This document shows positions 12,683 through 24,189 of a stretch of DNA of 64,000 nt, one piece after another (positions within the stretch are counted from its first letter, which is position 1; every line of letters starts with the position of its first letter). Origin of the DNA: Cryptomeria japonica (lineage: Eukaryota; Streptophyta; Pinopsida; Cupressales; Cupressaceae); the NCBI RefSeq assembly GCF_030272615.1, contig NC_081410.1, positions 289,353,957-289,417,956 on the forward strand, given 5' to 3'. The position numbers and the translations under genes were made by a program. Under the pieces are notes generated by a model, which was not told the origin of the DNA, searched no databases, and saw nothing but the letters and a program-made list of their open reading frames with translations.

Positions 12683-12939
12683 GAAATGTGTGTGTGAAAA
12701 GTGGAATAAGAATTTGTATCTACAAGACATAACACTTCAATTAAGTCATTACATGTATGGTTAGATAGATATAAGCATGAATAATAAAACCATAACAAAT
12801 CAACCAATTGCCTTCTAAAAGATGTGAGTATAAGATTGCTCCTAGATTTTTATAAGCAATACCAGTGACTAGACTACACCAAGATGAAGGATTTAATCTA
12901 TATGAGTATGATGTGAAGCTAAAATGGATGCAAGATGGA

Positions 12940-12944
12940 TGAAT
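12940..12944. repeat. Target-site duplication of element E, left copy
   Basis: TGAAT directly precedes the LTR and is repeated at 21,050-21,054. Removing E and one copy restores a continuous element-A LTR. Confidence 0.92.
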
Positions 12945-14122
12945 TGTTACTACTTATTTAATTGCCATTAGTTTTATATACAAAGTCATTATATATACTC
13001 TAGTCGGTTACCACTACCGAAATATTTAGTCGGTATGAATAGTCTAGTCAATTACAGAAGGAAAACAGTCACAAAGCCCAGTATACACCGAGCTGTCTAC
13101 CGAGCAGTAAAGATAATACACCAAGTTGATATACACCGAGTGAAACATGTTACTAGATTCATTGAACTTGGACACACATATGAAAACGTGTTACAAGATC
13201 GAGGCACATAGAACCGTTATCGCATTGGAAATTGCACATATAGATTTTCTATAATTTTGAGGTCATCTAACCAATGAAATATTTTGCATGGTTATTCATT
13301 CGAGAAATCATGTTTGTAAGATTGAAGCAATGAATCAGATCACCGACATAAGAAATATATTTATACAGCATGAATTTAGGGTTAGAGATATATGTGAATG
13401 AGAGAAATGTGTGTGCATATGTGTATGAAGCAAGACTTATGTGATACATGAGAAATCACAAAGTATTATGACTGTTACAGAGACACAGAGGTCACTGAGA
13501 AGGTTATCAAAGAATAGTCAAAGAACAAAGTAAACAGAAGGGTTTACTGAGTTACTTTATGAGTTACCGAGGTATGCTATAGGCAAGGTAATCTTATTTT
13601 GAGCACATAGAATCTACTACAGCATTTTAGATGTAAAGTTGCAGATATTTGTAAAGTCTTATTGTAATATTTTGAAGTTGTAAGAGAAACCTTTAACAGG
13701 GTAAAAGACTCTAATCAAGTCTATAAATTGTAATGCCTCTAACCAGGTGCAGCATTTATAAAGTGTTGTAAAATCCTTTAGCAAAGTAGATCTAACAGAT
13801 CTTGTTACTCCTAACAGGGTAAGCTATCAGAAATAGCTAAATATGTAGCTCTAACCGAGCACTCTTTATTATTGCAGTAGTGAAGTTGTGGGTGCCATCC
13901 CCACCGTAGTTTTTCTCTCTAACCAAGAGTTTCTGCGTAACCAAAATATATGTGTTATGGAGTGAATCATGTATGATTGTTACTCATTTGTTTTAGCTTT
14001 ATGTTATGTTATAGCAATTTTTGGTTTATGCATAATAGTAAAGATATTGTTGATAAAAGGATTTGAAGTACTGATTCACCCCTCCCCTCTCAGTACATTA
14101 GCTTTCCATATTGGGCCTAACA
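12945..14122 (+). repeat. 5' LTR of element E
   Basis: Runs from TGTTACTACTTA to GGGCCTAACA. The word (T/C)ACCGAG recurs many times within it. It lacks a 21-bp piece (ending in GTCTACCGAG) that is present in the 3' LTR. Confidence 0.93.
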
Positions 14123-14124
14123 AT

Positions 14125-14136
14125 TGGTATCAGAGC
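14125..14136 (+). other. Primer-binding site of element E (tRNA-iMet)
   Basis: TGGTATCAGAGC two bases after the LTR end is the standard plant initiator-Met PBS used by Copia and many gypsy elements. Confidence 0.93.
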
Positions 14137-14184
14137 TTGAATCTTGGAAAAGGGTTTAACTGCTTAAAGAGAAAGATCTTATCA

Positions 14185-15537
14185 ATGGAAGGCTACAAAC
14201 AATCTCAGAGGATTGTGTATCTGCAAGAAGAATTGGATCGTGCTAATCAAGTGATTGCAGACATGCAAAGGCAAATGCAAAAATCTCTGAAAGTGAGAAG
14301 AAGATTATCTGATGATTTGCAGGACTCTCAAAAGTTAGTAGAACAAATTGAGACATCATCTAAGAACAATATGTCTGAAGAGACTGAAGAAATGATTGGA
14401 CAACTGAAAGAAAAGAACAAAGCATTGGCTGATCAACTAAAAGAAATGAAAAGAGAACATGAATTTTTGAGTACACAGATGACTGAAAATCTTGATGCAT
14501 TGAGGACAACCAAGGACAAAATAAGAGATCTAGAAAGAGAAAAACAACAACTTGAAGCTTTAGTATCTAATAAGGATGATGAAATCATAAGGTTGACTGG
14601 GATTCAACAAAATATGATAGATCAACTAGGTTATGCACATCATGAAGTAAATCTGAAAGATTATGAGAATCAAGCATTGAAACTTGAAGTATCAAGGTTG
14701 AGCAATGAACTTGAAATACAGAAGAAATCCAAGGAAACACTGAAGAAGAGTTATGAAGCATCAAAGATGTTGGATGAGCAACTGAATACAAGATGACCCT
14801 ACAAAGAAGGAGGACTCAGTTACAAAGGAAAAGACTCTACCGAGAAGGGAATCTGCACTACCAAGAGAGGAGAATCATCAAAGCAAGCTGGAATCAAGAA
14901 GAACATCAAAAGAAAGAAGCCTATTTGCAACTACTATGGAAATCAAGGTCATACTACCAACATGTGTCAAATCAGAAAAGGTAAGCAACCGAATACCACT
15001 AAGACCAATGGTTATTGTTACAATTGTAATAAATATGGTCACACATCTAATCAATGTAGGACAAAGTCTGTTAACAATTATTAGAAGGCAAAATTCAAAG
15101 GGTTTTGTAAAAACTTCAATAGATATGGACATAGTACCGAGAAGTGTTGGTTTAAGCAAAAGAACCACATGTGGTCTACACACCAAGCAAATAGTAGAGG
15201 TTACCGAACTCACACAGATCCTTACCGACAATATTTTGTAGTACCATGCGATTACAATACAAGGATATGGTGTGAATGTTGTGGAAGATATGGACATATA
15301 AGTGCCAACTGCTTTATAAGGTTTGGAATGAATAACCGAAGATCATGGAGAAATCCTAGTATAGCATGTTTTCATTGTCACAAAGTTGGACACTTGGCTA
15401 GAGATTGCAGAGATCAACCTAGAGAAGACATTGAGGAAATAAAAGAGAAATTAAAGATGATTTGGAGAAAGAAGGAAATTGTGTCAAATAAAGAAAGCAC
15501 CTTACCTACCGAGTTAGGTGCTCCCACTCCAAATTAA
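14185..15537 (+). pseudogene. gag-like protein of element E: long coiled coil plus five zinc knuckles
   Basis: A single frame of 450 codons starts MEGYKQSQRIVYLQEEL, with two in-frame stops (TGA 14,794, TAG 15,082) and no frameshift. Residues 1-200 are almost pure heptad coiled coil (LKEKNKALADQLKEMK, LEREKQQLEALV). Residues about 248-410 carry five knuckle units: CNYYGNQGHTTNMC, CYNCNKYGHTSNQC, CKNFNRYGHSTEKC, CECCGRYGHISANC and CFHCHKVGHLARDC. Units 1 and 3 lack the second Cys. Knuckles of the form YCYNCNKYGH resemble the C-terminal half of SIRE/Maximus-type Copia gag, but I see no capsid-like N-terminal domain. The start at 14,185 is chosen because it follows the PBS; the open frame upstream lies in the LTR. 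It would probably bind element RNA; exact role unknown. Confidence 0.75.
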
Positions 15538-16089
15538 TCGATAAAGGTATGAAGGGACTGCATTCTCACAAGGTTAAATCTTAAACAGTTCCTATTTTAG
15601 AATGTACTGAATTCAAAATATGTATAGTAAGACGTAGTAGTAAGTTTGAAATTCTATCAAAGTCTTTTGGAGCACTTTATAGAAAATCTGTCAAGTCGGT
15701 GAATTTAGGAAGCCTGTCAAGTTGGTATATGAAGGAAATTTGGTTACTCAGTTAAAGCGCAAAAAAGGGAAAGAAAATTAAGTAGAATCGAGTGCATTTA
15801 ATGTCTTTGACCTAACTTGCACAAAGCTCGATAAGGTATTTTTGAGTACTTAAAGGTTTTTCGTGGTCATTTCCATTCACCAAGTTTTTGAGAAGTAGAG
15901 CAGAGCGAATCAAGATGATCAAATCATCTTCAAAGCAAAATCTAAGGTATTTACATTGAATCTCATTGCATTGCTAAGCTGGTTTACCGAACTCATTAAG
16001 TTGTTATTATCTGCTAAGTGTGAAGCGTCTGCCATTTGTTAAGTTCTCAAACCCTAAGGTTCCTATTTCAATTTTTATCTAAAATCAAA
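15538..16089 (+). other. Intergenic region between the two frames of element E
   Basis: No coding frame is evident. The segment may hold a splice site or internal promoter for the downstream frame, but I cannot point to one with confidence. Confidence 0.4.
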
Positions 16090-19000
16090 ATGGCACCTAA
16101 GATCCAAGACCCCATTGTTGTCAAGAATGTAGAGAAGCCCTCACTAAAATACTCTTTGACTCCCAAAATTGCCTCTGAACCAGATGACAAAACTACCTTT
16201 TCACTCATCTCGGATCGATTCTTGTTAGTCAAGGATGTGAGATTCTTCACAAAATGTTGTGTTGAAGAACTTGGTCATGTTGAGATCAAAGATGCATATG
16301 ATGAATTGTGCACAGATGGTAAAATGGATAGTAAGTATGAGCATATCAAAATCAAGGGATTGACTGAAGCCCTAACCTATCCCCATGTGTTCAAACCCCA
16401 GTGGGTCAAGTTTGTACTAAGCCGATTGCATGATGATTTCATGTGGCTACAAGAGCAACCATTTAAGATCACTAAAGAAATCATTCATCTGATCACCGAT
16501 TATCCTATCTATGATCATGCCCAAGCACAGAAAATGATATCACAAAAAGAATTGATCAGTTTAACTGGAGTAGAATCTGATTGCAGAGGTCTGAAGTTGA
16601 ACAATTTCACTGATCCTGAACTCAAATTTGCCATTAGAGTAATTGGTTACTATTTCTTCCAATCGGCAAGGGAAAATAGTCTACCCTGTGTAGCAGTGGA
16701 CTTAGCATACAAAATTGTTAAGAAAGGCATGAAAATTGACTTGTGTGAAGTATTGCTGAAGAACTTGTTTGAAAATTTGAACACAATCAGAAAGTTGAAG
16801 AAGAACAACTCGGAAAATACTCTAAAATTTGGATCACTACTTGTATGTATGTTTTTCTACTTTGAGAAGTTTTTTCCAACAGTCGGTAAAGTTGTTTGGG
16901 AACTACACCGACCAATCACCCATCAGATCAATGACTTCATCAAGAAGTTAGGTGATAACTTTAATGATATAATGGATGATTACTTTAGCAAGTTCCAAGA
17001 GAAAATGCATAACAGGTACCGAATTCCACCACAGCTGGTAGAAAAATACAAAGATGAAATATGTTTTGAGGTAGACACCGATTACTGTTATGTGAATGTT
17101 GTGGAACCAAGGACTCAATCTTTGTCACCTATGGGTTATGAGATTGATTTTGATATCACACAACAACAAATTGATGCCTATCTATCATTGCCAAGGCATA
17201 CTACCGAGCTGAGGTATGGAACCTATGAAGAGGTGAAGGAAAAAGTAAAAATGAGCATTGTAGTACCTAAGGCTACAAGAAAAGCTACAAAGATGATTAA
17301 GGCATTAACTAAGAAATTCACAGAAGAGTCTTCCTCCACACCTGTCAAAGGAGTTCTAGCCATCACTGAAGAGGAGACAGAAGCCCAAGAAGAAGCCATA
17401 ACACTTAGCACCGAATTGCCTAAGGGAAAAGTGTTGAAGAGAAAGAAACAAGACACTTCAATGGCCCTACCAACCCCTCCAACAAAGAGACCTAACACAA
17501 GGGCATCTGCTGCATCACCGAGTAAGAAACAAAAGACTGCTGCCCTTCCTAAGGTAACTAGAACTTACAAGAAATCTACTTAGAGACTCATTTTGCCAAA
17601 AGAGTCGAGTGATACCGAATCTGAAGATGCAAGTAAATTTCAGATTGTGAAAAGCAAGAAGGTAGATGTACATAGTGTAGAAATTTTTTGTAATAATCTG
17701 AAAGAATATGGTGGATTTGGTGGATTCAGATTTGTCAAATATGAATCCTGATCTGCTGATGAAAAGAGGCAAATTGAAGAAGTTGTCATTTGCACACTTC
17801 TAAAATTCTGAGTGGTCCCATTAGAAGTATGCAATTCTATTCCTAAGGAATTATATGCACATATTGAAACCAGATGGCAATATGCCCTAGACTCGGAGAA
17901 ACAAATCAGAGAAAAAAGTTTGGTGCATCTCTTTCCTGATATGTCGGTTGATGAAATAAAAGAACATCTGACAAACAGCCAAACACAATTTATAGTAAAA
18001 CAAAAGGCCTTGAAATTGATGAATGGCCTATATATAGAAGTGGAGAAGGAAACAAAAGAGCAATGGAAGGACATCTTTCGAAGAAAGAATGCTAGTGAAC
18101 AATCTACAGTGGAAATAGTCGATGTCACTGACCAAGAGCCTATTGTCACTGAGCAAGACCCTGCTGACACCATTCAAATAGATGAAGATATCATGGAGGT
18201 AGAGGCACCTAAACAAGAAATGATAGAAGGAAATGCTTATGCAAAACTTGTCTCCAGTGAATCTATTTTGGAACAAGTTTAGCCTTACCCACCGATCAAT
18301 CAACCTGCTACAACTGAAGCTGCTCAGGATATAGATGAAGGCACCAAAGGTCAAAAGTCTACAGCAGAAGGTACTTCACAAGAAAAAACCTCTCAAGCAC
18401 CTTCTAGCACGGAAAATGTTACGGCTGAGACACCAAGCACTGAGACACTGAAGGACACTACCGAGGCTAAAGAAACCAACCAAAGTGTTGTCTCTACCAA
18501 GCAACCTACCAAGGGTCCTCAAGCCTCTCAAGCTATTGTAATGGTTCACCCAGTGAAAGGTAAAGAAAAGAAGTTGAAAAAGCATAGTTTCAAAATTGAT
18601 TTATCAAAACTAATAGTGTTGCCCAATGTAGGTATCTCCAAATTGAAAGGGCAAGCACTCACTGAATTCGGTGAACTATTCAAAGCAAAGGTCAAACAAG
18701 AGAAGCATCTGGCCATACAAAAGAAGAATAAAGTACTTCAGAAGGTAAAGACCTTACTACCAGATATGCTACCTGTAGCTACAATATCAACCGATGCAGC
18801 CATCCATATTCAATTGGATGAACTCCTAAATCAGATTGAGACATCTGGAGTAGATGCATCTGAATACTTGAGCAAACTAAAAGACAAGGAGCTAACTGCT
18901 AAAATGATAGAAGAAGTACAGAAATCCATTGTTGTTGGCAAGGTAAAACTTGTCAAATTTATTGTTGAGTTGTCCCCTCAACTCAAGCACATTCTTTCAT

Positions 19001-19449
19001 TATTTCAGAAACTCTGCACATTTTCTTTATTCGTTAAGGACATTAAGAATAAAATAGAAGCAATTGAGAAAGAGATCACTGATCTCTCAAATAAGTTGAC
19101 CCCCAAGCCCAATTCAGTTCAAAAATTTTATACTAAGCTACAACAGCTCATGGCTCAACAATTGGAACTGAGGAATGAAGAACACAAGATCAAGATGGAC
19201 ATAATGACACTTCAAACATTATTCCTTCCTCATCTTTCATCCGTTCAAGAACAGCTAAACCGAGCCACTTACCTCTCTACTACACAAGAGGGAAGCACTT
19301 TAGATGGCTTAATTTCATTATTGGCTGATATTAATGCACAGAATTCTTTAATGGACAGTGTAAAGGATGCACTTTCTATTGCTCTCACCAAAGCCAAGAC
19401 AAAGTACAAATCCATTTTTGATCAGTTGCCACCTCCAAATGGTAACTAA
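16090..19449 (+). pseudogene. Unknown 1,119-codon ORF carried by element E
   Basis: I do not recognise this protein. The frame runs from MAPKIQDPIVVKN to a TAA at 19,447 with four in-frame stops (TAG 17,581, TGA 17,749, TGA 17,809, TAG 18,280) and no frameshift. Residues 1-440 look like a folded, mostly helical domain (blocks such as TYPHVFKPQWVKFVLSRL, LPCVAVDLAYKIVKKG and FGSLLVCMFFYFEKFFP). Residues about 448-497 are very basic with KRKKQ, KRPNTR and KKQK, likely nuclear-localisation signals. A Thr/Glu/Ser-rich low-complexity linker follows (about 680-815). The C-terminal 300 residues are Lys/Leu-rich and coiled-coil-like. It occupies the position of pol but has no RT (YxDD), integrase or protease motif. 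An upstream in-frame ATG at 16,036 would add 18 residues. It could be a captured host gene or an element-specific accessory protein. Confidence 0.7.
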
Positions 19450-19850
19450 ATTTTGATGTTTGTCAAAAAGGGGGAGTATATCATCAAGAGTATATATAGC
19501 ATCAAAGTACACAGGGAGAGTGTATAGTATTCCAAGTATCAAACAACCGGAGTATAGTATACAAGGGGAGTATACCGAGCAGAATGAGCAGAATAAGCAG
19601 AGTATCCAAGAGCAGTGAACCAAGTAGTGAATAGAGGAAAGAACAGTGATTACAAAGTATTGATCACCGAGCACACATAATCAGAGTTTTGTACAGCATA
19701 TTGATAAGGGGAGTATATTTGATTATACTATTTCATTGACTAATGTATATACTGTATGTTTAGTCAAATTTTGTAAAGTATACAGATTTTTGAGTAATGA
19801 CTTTGAAAGTAGTTTTGTCAAACATCTCAACTAATGTCAAAAGGGGATAT
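19450..19850 (+). other. 3' untranslated part of element E with two polypurine tracts
   Basis: AAAAAGGGGGAG at about 19,464, right after the ORF, and AAAAGGGGATAT at 19,839-19,850, immediately before the 3' LTR. The second is placed as the priming polypurine tract; the first is a duplicate-like tract of the kind seen downstream of pol in SIRE-type Copia elements. Confidence 0.75.
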
Positions 19851-21049
19851 TGTTACTACTTATCAAATTGCTATTAGTTTTATATACAAAGTCATTCTAT
19901 ATACTCTAGTCGGTTACAACTACCGAAATATTTAGTTGGTATGAACAGTCTAGTCAGTTATAGAAGGAAAACAGTCACAAAGCCCAGTATACACCGAGCT
20001 GTCTACCGAGTGTTATTTCATGTCTACCGAGTAGTAAAGATAATACACCAAGTTGATATACATCGAGTGAAACATGTTACTAGATTCATTGAACCTAGAC
20101 ACACATATGAAAATGTGTTACAAGATCGAGGCACATAGAACCGTTATCGCATTGGAAATTGCACATATAGATTTTCTATAATTTTGAGGTCATCTAACCA
20201 ATGAAATATTTTGCATGGTTATTCATTCGATAAATCATGTTTGTAAGATTGAAGCAATGAATCAGATCACCGACATAAGAAATATATTTATACAGCATGA
20301 ATTTAGGGTTAGAGATATATGTGAATGAGAGAAATGTGTGTGCATATGTGTATGAAGCAAGACTTATGTGATACATGAGAAATCACAGAGTATTATGACT
20401 ATTACAGAGACACAGAGGTCACCGAGAAGGTTATCAGAGAACAGTCAAAGAACAAAGTAAACAGAAGGGTTTACCAAGTTACTTTATGAGTTACCGAGGT
20501 ATGCTATAGGCAAGGTAATCTTATTTTGAGCACATAGAATCTGCTACAACATTTTAGATGTAAAGTTGCAGATATTTGTAAAGTCTTATTGTAATATTTT
20601 GAAGTTGTAAGAGAAACCTTTAATAGGGTAAAAGACTTTAATCAAGTCTATAAATTGTAAAGCCTCTAACCAAGTGCAGCATTTATAAAGTGTTGTGAAA
20701 TCCTTTAGCAAGGTAGATCTAACAAATCTTGTTACTCCAAACAGGGTAAGCTATCAGAAATAGCTAAATATGTAGCTCTAACTAAGCACTCTTTATTATT
20801 GCAGTAGTGAAGTTGTGGGTGCCATCCCCACCACAGTTTTTCTCTCTAACCAAGAGTTTTTGCGTAGCCAAAATATATGTGTTATGGAGTGAATCATGTA
20901 TGATTGTTACTCATTTGTTTTAGCTTTATGTTATGTTACATCAGTTTTTGGTTTATGCATAATAGTAAAGATATTGTTGATAAAAGGATTTGAAGTACTG
21001 ATTCACCCCTCCCCTCTCAGTACATTAGCTTTCCATATTGGGCCTAACA
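19851..21049 (+). repeat. 3' LTR of element E
   Basis: Runs from TGTTACTACTTA to GGGCCTAACA and is collinear with 12,945-14,122. The 21-bp extra piece near 20,013 accounts exactly for the length difference of 1,199 versus 1,178 bp. Confidence 0.93.
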
Positions 21050-21054
21050 TGAAT
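21050..21054. repeat. Target-site duplication of element E, right copy
   Basis: TGAAT matching 12,940-12,944. Confidence 0.92.
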
Positions 21055-21957
21055 AATTTAAGCAATAACGAATTCAAGAAATATGGATTCAAGTAATAAT
21101 GAGTAAACTAAATATGGATGCAAATAATCTAAAAAAAGCACAATATATTCAATGCCTCTAGAGAAAAATCAGCGTAATAATAATCTCCAAGTGTGTTCTC
21201 AAAAATCTTTGGGATAAATTGGAATGAGAGCTGAAGGCTGAATTTATAGAGAATTACAAGAGAGATGATGATGAAAAAGCTCAATTTAGAATTAATTGAA
21301 AATAATTGAGAAATTAGGTTCAGTTAACCTTGAGATAGATTCCAATTATAGTTTAATTGAAATGAATTCAAATAAGAAGTTCAAGTTGCATTAGAAAATA
21401 ATATTAAATTAATTCCATGCATTTGTGATAAAAATAGATAATTCTTCGATTTATTCAAGAAAAGAGTCTTTTCAATGCAACTGGACTTCTTTTTCTGAAA
21501 AGCTTTGAGTTCCAATTTTAGAGAATGATTCAATAATTCAATTAATTTATTTTCTAATTTCAAGTTCTAAATTTAGAAAAAGAAATAATATCTCAAGTTT
21601 GATTTCTTTTTCAATTCAATTTTTTAATTTTATTTTCAATTCAACTCTTGCTTTGTAATTGGTTCTTCTTTTGTAATAAATTAATTCATTTTTGCATGAT
21701 TAAATGGCAAATTTATTAATTAATTAAATATGCAAAGATATTTAATAAATTAAAATAGGATAATTGATGAAAATGATTTTCTTGGAATAATTCAATTAAT
21801 TAAATAAATATTTAATTAATATTGAGTAATTGATTTGCCATGTGATATTTGATTAATAATGTGCTCAAGATTGATTTAATTGCCTTTGGTTAGGACCTTG
21901 GTGGTGTTGTCAAGATTAGGGGCCCATGGTTTAGATGACCAATTTTAGGGTATTACA

Positions 21958-22932
21958 CTTCTAATAGTGAATATGAATATATTGATATTGACAAACATTT
22001 ATCTGCAGAATTTTCAAAAGCCTTAATCCTAGCTACTAGAATCGAACAAAGTGACTTGTGACATGAGCATAGTCCTTGTTTGGATCTTATGATATCTCCA
22101 TCTATTGTGCTCGATATCGCTTCTCTGGCGTGTTTCCCACCTTCCCAAAATAGTGATTAGCAAGATCGAGAGGTGGATGTCATGCTAGACTAGCTACATT
22201 AGCACCATAGATCCTCTACTTCTCTCTCTTTTCTTTCTCTTTTGTAACCATTCTTCTATGTGTATCCTTGTTCTTCTATTTTTTTGTCCCTAGTAATCTC
22301 TATTTGAGGACGATGCAAAGCATTGAGATATATTTTTCATGTCTCTTTAATATTGACTCAAAAGAGACTGGTGTTCCCTTTCTTCCAAGATAGTTTCCTT
22401 TCTTTGGGGAATGACGACTATTCTTTGCATATATATATATATGATATACATGAGTTATCATATAGCATACTGACCCCGAGAAAAGAAAAACTACCTCGTT
22501 CTTTGTGTTTTGTGTTCATTGTCCTTGGGTTTATTCCTTGATTGGGGGTTAAATCCTTGCAATAACATGATCCCTCTCTCTCTCTCTCTTGGGTTTATCC
22601 TACCTTAAAGTGATTGCTCCTGATAAGGCATGCACGATCACTTTAACATGGGGGCATACACTTCGCTCATATTTTCCTTCTTGATAATTAGAGTTACTTA
22701 GTAATGTTTTTGTATCTTTTATTTTTCATGACTCATAGTGAGGGGAACCTTACTACTTTCATTCATGGTTCCTCCCTTTTACTTTGTCAATTGAAGGGGT
22801 TAGATCCTTAGTCCACTAGGGGCTTGGTGTATCTTGCCTCCTTGACGTGGTCAAAGTCTTTCAGTATTGTTTCCTTGTACTTTATCGATAGTATTGTCGT
22901 ATGCTTATAATCCTGCTAAAGTGGGGGCTAAA
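21958..22932 (+). other. 3' non-coding remnant of an older LTR element (H)
   Basis: No intact coding frame. It contains an (AT)n run at about 22,429-22,442, a (CT)n run at 22,573-22,589 and ends in the purine-rich AAAGTGGGGGCTAAA directly before a TGTAAC LTR start. This is the layout of a region between pol and 3' LTR. Its left part was displaced by the insertion of element A. Confidence 0.5.
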
Positions 22933-24189
22933 TGTAACATCATAAAATTGTGACCTTGCAATTTTCAATTGCATTTGGGTCTTCACATTGGCTAGATGAA
23001 TCCCTAAGTTGGATTGGAGACTCGACACATGCTCGCACCTCTCGAAACATGCATTTCCTCACATCTTTCACTTTCCTCCTACACTTCTTGTCTTGGATTA
23101 AGGTAGGATGGGGGCATGGCACCCCTATCCCCCCTAGGACAGGGGCATGGCACCCTTGTCCTTGCCTTATTTTGGGACAGGATAGAGGCGTGGCACCCTT
23201 GTCCTATTTTGGGACCCCTCCACTCAAATCCTGCATTGGGCTTGTCAATGGGAAGTGGGAAAAGGTTTTCTATGTCATCCTAAGATGGAAAATCAATTAC
23301 AAACCCTAATTAACAAGTATATAAGAGGCATTTTCCCCTCTCATTTGAAGAAGTTCAATCAATTACAATAAGTTTGATAATTGGATGAGTTCAATAAGTT
23401 CAAGAAGAAAAATCAAGCATTCAAGAATTGAGCATCTCAAGTATCCTTTCAAGGCTAGGTGTCGTATTCAAGTCAAGGATTCAATCATTGAAGAGGAGAC
23501 CCCTATCAACATTCAAAGCATTCAATTCTACATATCCTTTCAAACAACTCTATCAACATTTCAATTGCATCCTCTCTTCAGGTGAATTTTATTTCAGTCA
23601 TTTACTTGCAAGTAATTTTCATCATTTGCTTAATTCCAAACTAGGGTTTGACCTAAAGGCAAACCCCCAATCCCAAGAATATTTCCTCTCTTTTATGTGT
23701 AGGTTGCAAGTGTGCAGCAGTATTTGCGGGTTTAAGCTTCATTTTTAGAGACGAAAAAAACTTTTTTCGTTGAATGGATTTTTTGGAGGACCAAGTACAC
23801 TTTCAACATGGTCCTGACAACTTTTGCTCGGATTTACAAGGGAGCTTTGTCTTGATATTTCAGTGTTAATTCCAAGTGCACAGATTCATCCCACATTTCT
23901 ATCTCAACTTATAATCATTTCTTTGCTATCTTTACACTTAGTCTCAATTCACTTAATTCATCCTATCCATTCTAAAAGAGGGGTTACTTTTAGTTTCTAA
24001 ATTCATTGTCAATTCACTTAGCAGTCAATCTCTTTCCATTGATATTGGATCTAGTGAATTCAACCCCCCTCTTTTAAATGTAATACGTGAAAGAGGTTGA
24101 AGAGGATCCTTTGTGAAACTTGCACTCCTTTCTTGAGGAGGGTAAACCTTTCCACTTGATCTCCTCATCACCCCTTTTTTACCATTACA
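22933..24189 (+). repeat. Probable 3' LTR of element H
   Basis: Begins TGTAACATCATAAAATTGTG after a purine tract and plausibly ends at TACCATTACA. A TATATAAGAGG box near 23,310 followed by a leader-like stretch fits an LTR promoter. The right boundary is uncertain because no second copy is in the window. Confidence 0.55.
23108..23215. repeat. Tandem GGGGCATGGCACCC palindrome inside LTR H
   Basis: Three degenerate copies around GGCATGGCACCC / GGCGTGGCACCC, each flanked by GGACAG... and ...TGTCC arms. The unit GGACAGGGGC-ATGGC-ACCCTTGTCC is an imperfect inverted repeat able to form a hairpin upstream of the TATA box. Confidence 0.6.

Larger units (their letters stand above)
12945..21049 (+). 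mobile_element. Element E: Copia-like non-autonomous LTR retrotransposon with an unknown large ORF
   Basis: Complete 8.1-kb insertion: 5' LTR (1,178 bp), tRNA-iMet PBS, a coiled-coil/zinc-knuckle gag-like frame, a 1,119-codon frame of unknown identity, purine tracts, 3' LTR (1,199 bp), flanked by TGAAT. I find no protease, integrase, RT or RNase H motif in the 5.7-kb interior, so it depends on proteins supplied in trans. By eye the two LTRs differ at about 40 sites (near 3.5%) plus one 21-bp indel, so E is clearly younger than host element A. Confidence 0.9.
1..21957 (-). mobile_element. Element A: Tat-lineage Ty3/gypsy LTR retrotransposon, 3' end beyond the window
   Basis: Read on the minus strand the order is 5' LTR (to 21,957), PBS, long leader, gag, protease, G-patch, acidic spacer, RT remnant, archaeal-type RNase H, integrase, then an oppositely oriented PMD gene at the left edge. 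The extra RNase H between RT and integrase is characteristic of the Tat lineage. The 5' LTR is interrupted by element E. The copy is dead: RT palm and first RNase H are deleted and all frames have stops. The 3' LTR lies left of position 1. Confidence 0.88.
12687..21957 (-). repeat. 5' LTR of element A, split by element E
   Basis: The LTR occupies 12,687-12,944 and 21,055-21,957, about 1,161 bp net. On the minus strand it begins TGTAATACCCTAAAATTGG (21,957) and ends with CACACA at 12,687. It aligns along its length with the LTRs of element C (25,872-27,143 and 37,396-38,590), including the CACTTCAATTAAGTCATT block and the AT-rich AATTAAATAA part. The flank beyond starts CTTCT. Confidence 0.85.

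Noticed and set aside
13267-13449. 60-residue frame MYHISLASYTYAHTFLSF, nearly identical again at 20,194-20,376
   Set aside because: Duplication is explained by its lying in both LTRs of element E; no coding support.
14125-14136. tRNA-Met gene fragment
   Set aside because: Only the 12-base complement to the tRNA 3' end is present, at the PBS position.
13969-14184. Extended N-terminus MYDCYSFVLALCYV for the gag-like frame of E
   Set aside because: This part is in the 5' LTR and PBS; the 3' LTR copy has the same frame without gag, so the real start is taken at 14,185.
23385-23748. Two overlapping plus-strand frames in LTR H
   Set aside because: They lie in the transcribed part of an LTR, show no domain and overlap in different frames.
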